From: Fulvivirga maritima
GTDB lineage: Bacteria; Bacteroidota; Bacteroidia; Cytophagales; Cyclobacteriaceae
Direction of reading: 5' to 3'
NCBI RefSeq assembly: GCF_021389955.1
Contig: NZ_CP089980.1
Span: 2,847,001-2,911,000, forward strand
Length of the DNA: 64,000 nt
The position numbers and the translations under genes were made by a program. Shown piece after piece: positions 61,643 through 64,000 of the stretch. Position 1 is the stretch's first letter, and every line of letters begins with the position of its first letter. The notes below the pieces were generated by a model. It saw nothing but the letters and a program-made list of their open reading frames with translations, was not told where the DNA came from and ran no database searches.

Positions 61643-63166
61643 ATGCAGGAAATTAATACGCTTAAAATTATGGGGATTTTTGTGGTGACTATTCTGGTGA
61701 GCTTAATTGTGATTAGTCTTTTGGTATATTTTTTAATTAAAATTAATCGAAAAAGGAAAGAGTTAAATGATGTTATTTTAAACTATGAAAAAAAATATGG
61801 ACGGATAATTAATATAGATAAAGCAATAGAAAAACGAAGAGTAGAATTTACAAAAGAAAGAGACGACACGTTATCGGAAATTAAGTCTGTAAAGGAAGGG
61901 TTGGGCGCTTTGAAATTGAAATATCAAAAGGCAAAAGAAGTGTTTGATGATTTGTCCTTACAAAATAATTTACTCAATGAGTCTTTGGAGATTTCTGAAT
62001 ATGGCGTTTATAAGCCTTTTTTTGACTTTGAGACCTCAGAAAAATTCAAAGAAGAGATAAACAGAAATAAGGAGAAGCAGAAAGAATGCATATTAAAAGG
62101 AATGGCAGCGGTTAGTGGTACTCCATGGTCTGTGGATGGAAGCCGTAAAAAAGGAGAGATCCTAGAGAGAAAGGCCATTAAGTTAACCTTGAGAGCATTT
62201 AATGGAGAATGTGATTCATTAATTTCAAGGGTTAGGTGGAATAATATAGAGAGGTATGAACAGCGGTTGGAAAAAAATTATGATGCTATAAATAAACTCA
62301 ATTCATCTCAAAAAATAACAATTGAAAGGGCTTATTTGGATTTGAAAATGGAAGAATTGAGATTGAACTATGAGTTCCAACTTAAGAAGTATGACGAGAA
62401 GGAGGAACAGAGACGTATACGAGAGCAAATGCGTGAAGAAGAGAAGGCTAAGCGTGATTTTGAGAGGGCACAAAAGGAAGCGAAAATTGAAGAAAAAAGA
62501 TTGCAGCTAGCCATGAGAAAGGTGAGAGAGGAGATGCTTAAATCATCAGAAGAAGAGCGCGAAAAATATGAGTTAGAAATAATTGATTTACAAAATAAGC
62601 TTCAAGAAGCAGAAGAAAAGAATCAAAGAGCAATTTCAATGGCTCAGCAGACTCGAGCAGGTCATGTATACATAATTTCGAATATAGGTTCTTTTGGTGA
62701 GGATGTATTTAAAATTGGTATGACCAGGCGGCTAGAACCTTTGGATAGGGTTAATGAGTTAGGTGGAGCTTCGGTTCCCTTTAGGTTTGATGTACATGCT
62801 ATGATTTATTCTGAGGATGCGCCAGAGTTAGAAAGTGAATTACATAGAGCGTTTAATAATAATAGAGTTAATCATATCAATTTAAGGAGAGAATACTTTA
62901 AAATCTCTTTAGATGAAATAGAAAGGGTTGTAAAAGCTAACCATGCGGAAATAGAATTTATCAAAGATGCTGAAGCAAAGGAATATAGAGAAAGTCTGAT
63001 TTTGAGAAATAGGTATTTGGAGAAGGATGACGGTGAGGACGTTATGTTGGGAGTGTTAGCTCATCTCTGTCTGCTTCCCTCCCAGGGGCTAGCCCCTGGG
63101 AGGGAATTTTTTATTTTTTGGTTTGACTGGTTTTTAGTTCCAGTTCCAATCTTCCCTCAAATCTAA
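61643..63166 (+). CDS. DUF4041 / GIY-YIG (MUG113-type) protein with IS-altered C-terminus (507 aa)
   Basis: Membrane-anchored protein: helix about 11-33, then coiled-coil (40-115), a DUF4041 domain (about 120-260), and a second long Glu/Arg/Lys coiled coil (250-335). A GIY-YIG-like nuclease domain of the MUG113/T5orf172 type follows (about 340-425, HVYIISN...FKIGMTRR and ESELHRAF). Such proteins occur in phages and in defence-rich islands. The biological role is not settled. The natural C-terminus should end near HAEIEFIKDAEAKEYRESL...LEKDD (about 434-462). The last ~40 residues read through the end of the IS256-type element and are not native. The insertion probably removed only the last codons, so the protein could still work. 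Confidence 0.75.
   Translation: MQEINTLKIMGIFVVTILVSLIVISLLVYFLIKINRKRKELNDVILNYEKKYGRIINIDKAIEKRRVEFTKERDDTLSEIKSVKEGLGALKLKYQKAKEVFDDLSLQNNLLNESLEISEYGVYKPFFDFETSEKFKEEINRNKEKQKECILKGMAAVSGTPWSVDGSRKKGEILERKAIKLTLRAFNGECDSLISRVRWNNIERYEQRLEKNYDAINKLNSSQKITIERAYLDLKMEELRLNYEFQLKKYDEKEEQRRIREQMREEEKAKRDFERAQKEAKIEEKRLQLAMRKVREEMLKSSEEEREKYELEIIDLQNKLQEAEEKNQRAISMAQQTRAGHVYIISNIGSFGEDVFKIGMTRRLEPLDRVNELGGASVPFRFDVHAMIYSEDAPELESELHRAFNNNRVNHINLRREYFKISLDEIERVVKANHAEIEFIKDAEAKEYRESLILRNRYLEKDDGEDVMLGVLAHLCLLPSQGLAPGREFFIFWFDWFLVPVPIFPQI
63075..63106. repeat. Perfect 32-bp palindrome at the IS end
   Basis: TTCCCTCCCAGGGGCT (63075-63090) is the exact reverse complement of AGCCCCTGGGAGGGAA (63091-63106). 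It is followed on the plus strand by TTTTTTATTTTTT, so it should also stop transcription coming from the DUF4041 gene into the element. Confidence 0.85.
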
Positions 63167-64000
63167 TGGCTAATTGCTGCACCGTCAAACCCCAATTCCG
63201 CAAAGGTGAAGTCCATTTTTTCTCAATACGTCTGCAAACTAAGTAAACTAATTTCATCAAGGCCATATCACTGGTAAATGCTCCCTTACTCTTGGTAACT
63301 TTTCTTACTTGTCTATGAAAGCCCTCCACTGGATTTGTAGTGTATATTAACTTTCTTATGGGTTTACTGTAATCGAAATAAGTGCTAAGTAGTTCCCAGT
63401 TATCATTCCAAGATCGTATCACCACAGGATATTTCTTTCCCCATTTTTCTTCCAGTTCTAATAAAGCAGTCTCTGCCTGATCTTTTGTGTCTGCTTGATA
63501 AACTAATTTAAGATCTTGTATAAACACTTTCTGTTCTTTACTGGCTACATATTTCAAGCTATTTCGAATCTGATGAACTACACAAAGTTGAACATCTGTT
63601 TGTGGGTAGATGGAGTGTATCGCTTCACTAAAACCTTTCAAGTTATCAGTGCAGGCTATCAAAATATCTTTCAAGCCTCTATTTTGTAGCTCAGTAAGTA
63701 TCTGAAGCCAAAAATTAGCTCCTTCGCTTTCTGATAGGTACATGCCCAATATCTCCTTGTTGCCCTGCTTATTGATCCCTAAGATATTATAAAGGGCTTT
63801 ATGCTTCACCTTACCTTCATCTCGCACCTTGAAATGCATGGCATCTAGCCAAACAATACAATAGACCGATTCTAATGGCCTATTTTGCCACTCCTTTACT
63901 TTAGGGATCACTCGGTCTGTGATATCACTTAACACCTCTGTTGATATATTTGTGTCATACATCTCCTTGATGTGCTCTTGAATATCTCTCAAACTATTAC
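63111..64000 (-). CDS. IS256-family (mutator-type) transposase, N-terminus outside the window
   Basis: DDE transposase. The frame is open from the stop at 63111 to the last base of the window, ~296 residues of the usual ~400, so the N-terminal part with the DNA-binding region is missing. Catalytic residues are seen in IVWLDAMHFKV (first Asp), ACTDNLKGF (second Asp) and NPVEGFHRQVRK (Glu, with the family's following basic residues). LCVVHQIRNSLKY is also typical. No frameshift or stop is seen in the visible part, so the copy may be intact. The element sits at the 3' end of the DUF4041/GIY-YIG gene. Confidence 0.88.
   Translation of the reverse strand, partial: NSLRDIQEHIKEMYDTNISTEVLSDITDRVIPKVKEWQNRPLESVYCIVWLDAMHFKVRDEGKVKHKALYNILGINKQGNKEILGMYLSESEGANFWLQILTELQNRGLKDILIACTDNLKGFSEAIHSIYPQTDVQLCVVHQIRNSLKYVASKEQKVFIQDLKLVYQADTKDQAETALLELEEKWGKKYPVVIRSWNDNWELLSTYFDYSKPIRKLIYTTNPVEGFHRQVRKVTKSKGAFTSDMALMKLVYLVCRRIEKKWTSPLRNWGLTVQQLAIRFEGRLELELKTSQTKK

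Larger units (their letters stand above)
63060..64000 (-). mobile_element. IS256-family insertion sequence, incomplete at the window edge
   Basis: One end lies in the tail of the DUF4041 gene and the other is outside the window. A 32-bp palindrome (63075-63106) and the transposase gene mark it. The exact boundary and the terminal inverted repeat cannot be fixed because the far end is missing. The start 63060 is an estimate. Confidence 0.7.

Overview
The window looks like a chromosome segment from a Bacteroidota bacterium, most likely of the order Cytophagales (a Fulvivirga-like marine or soil lineage is my guess). The reasons are an AT-rich background, a secreted protein with a type IX secretion (T9SS) C-terminal sorting domain, TAnnTTTG-type promoters, many short lipoproteins, hybrid two-component kinases and an ECF sigma/anti-sigma module. 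No tRNA, rRNA, CRISPR array or phage was found.

Layout. 1-3.1 kb: secreted and lipoprotein genes of unknown role. 3.1-8.3 kb: a signalling cluster with a membrane hybrid histidine kinase carrying an HPt domain, two single-domain receivers and an NtrC-type sigma-54 activator. 8.6-14.8 kb: a complete sulfite-to-methionine operon on the minus strand (4Fe-4S ferredoxin, metZ, siroheme sulfite reductase, uroporphyrinogen methyltransferase, siroheme dehydrogenase/ferrochelatase domain, APS reductase cysH). A SAM-I riboswitch precedes it, followed directly by a short leader ORF that ends in eight consecutive cysteine codons. This tandem SAM plus cysteine sensor is the most striking item in the window. 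15-23.3 kb: an M42 peptidase, a fluoride channel, small membrane proteins, a protein with kinase-like motifs, a T9SS cargo protein and an ECF sigma / anti-sigma-HEAT / DUF4097-like module. 23.5-27.4 kb: an unfamiliar three-gene cassette (membrane protein, SH3-subtilase, large secreted protein). 27.4-28.1 kb: repeat-rich non-coding DNA. 28.1-36 kb: a lipoprotein, a thioester alpha-2-macroglobulin and a helical-repeat protein. 36.1-48 kb: the branched-chain amino acid locus leuACDB, a classical ilv attenuator with leader peptide, then ilvE-D-B-N-C-A. 48-57.7 kb: an outer-membrane barrel, a BCCT transporter, a class D beta-lactamase, an MDR oxidoreductase and two convergent hybrid kinases. 57.9-61.4 kb: aspS, a secreted protein, tadA and superoxide dismutase. 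61.6-64 kb: a DUF4041/GIY-YIG gene interrupted at its 3' end by an IS256-type element that runs off the window.

A recurrent oddity is single-base indels that split otherwise well-conserved genes: ferredoxin, sulfite reductase, subtilase, its neighbour, leuC, ilvE, ilvD (two), ilvB (four), the oxidoreductase and one hybrid kinase. Ten are extra bases and four are missing bases, with no other sign of decay. I read most of them as sequence or assembly errors, not pseudogenes, and annotate each gene over its full span. If they were real, the strain would be a branched-chain amino acid and sulfur auxotroph.

All calls come from reading the sequence by eye. Family names rest on motifs and remembered family features, and no database search was run.
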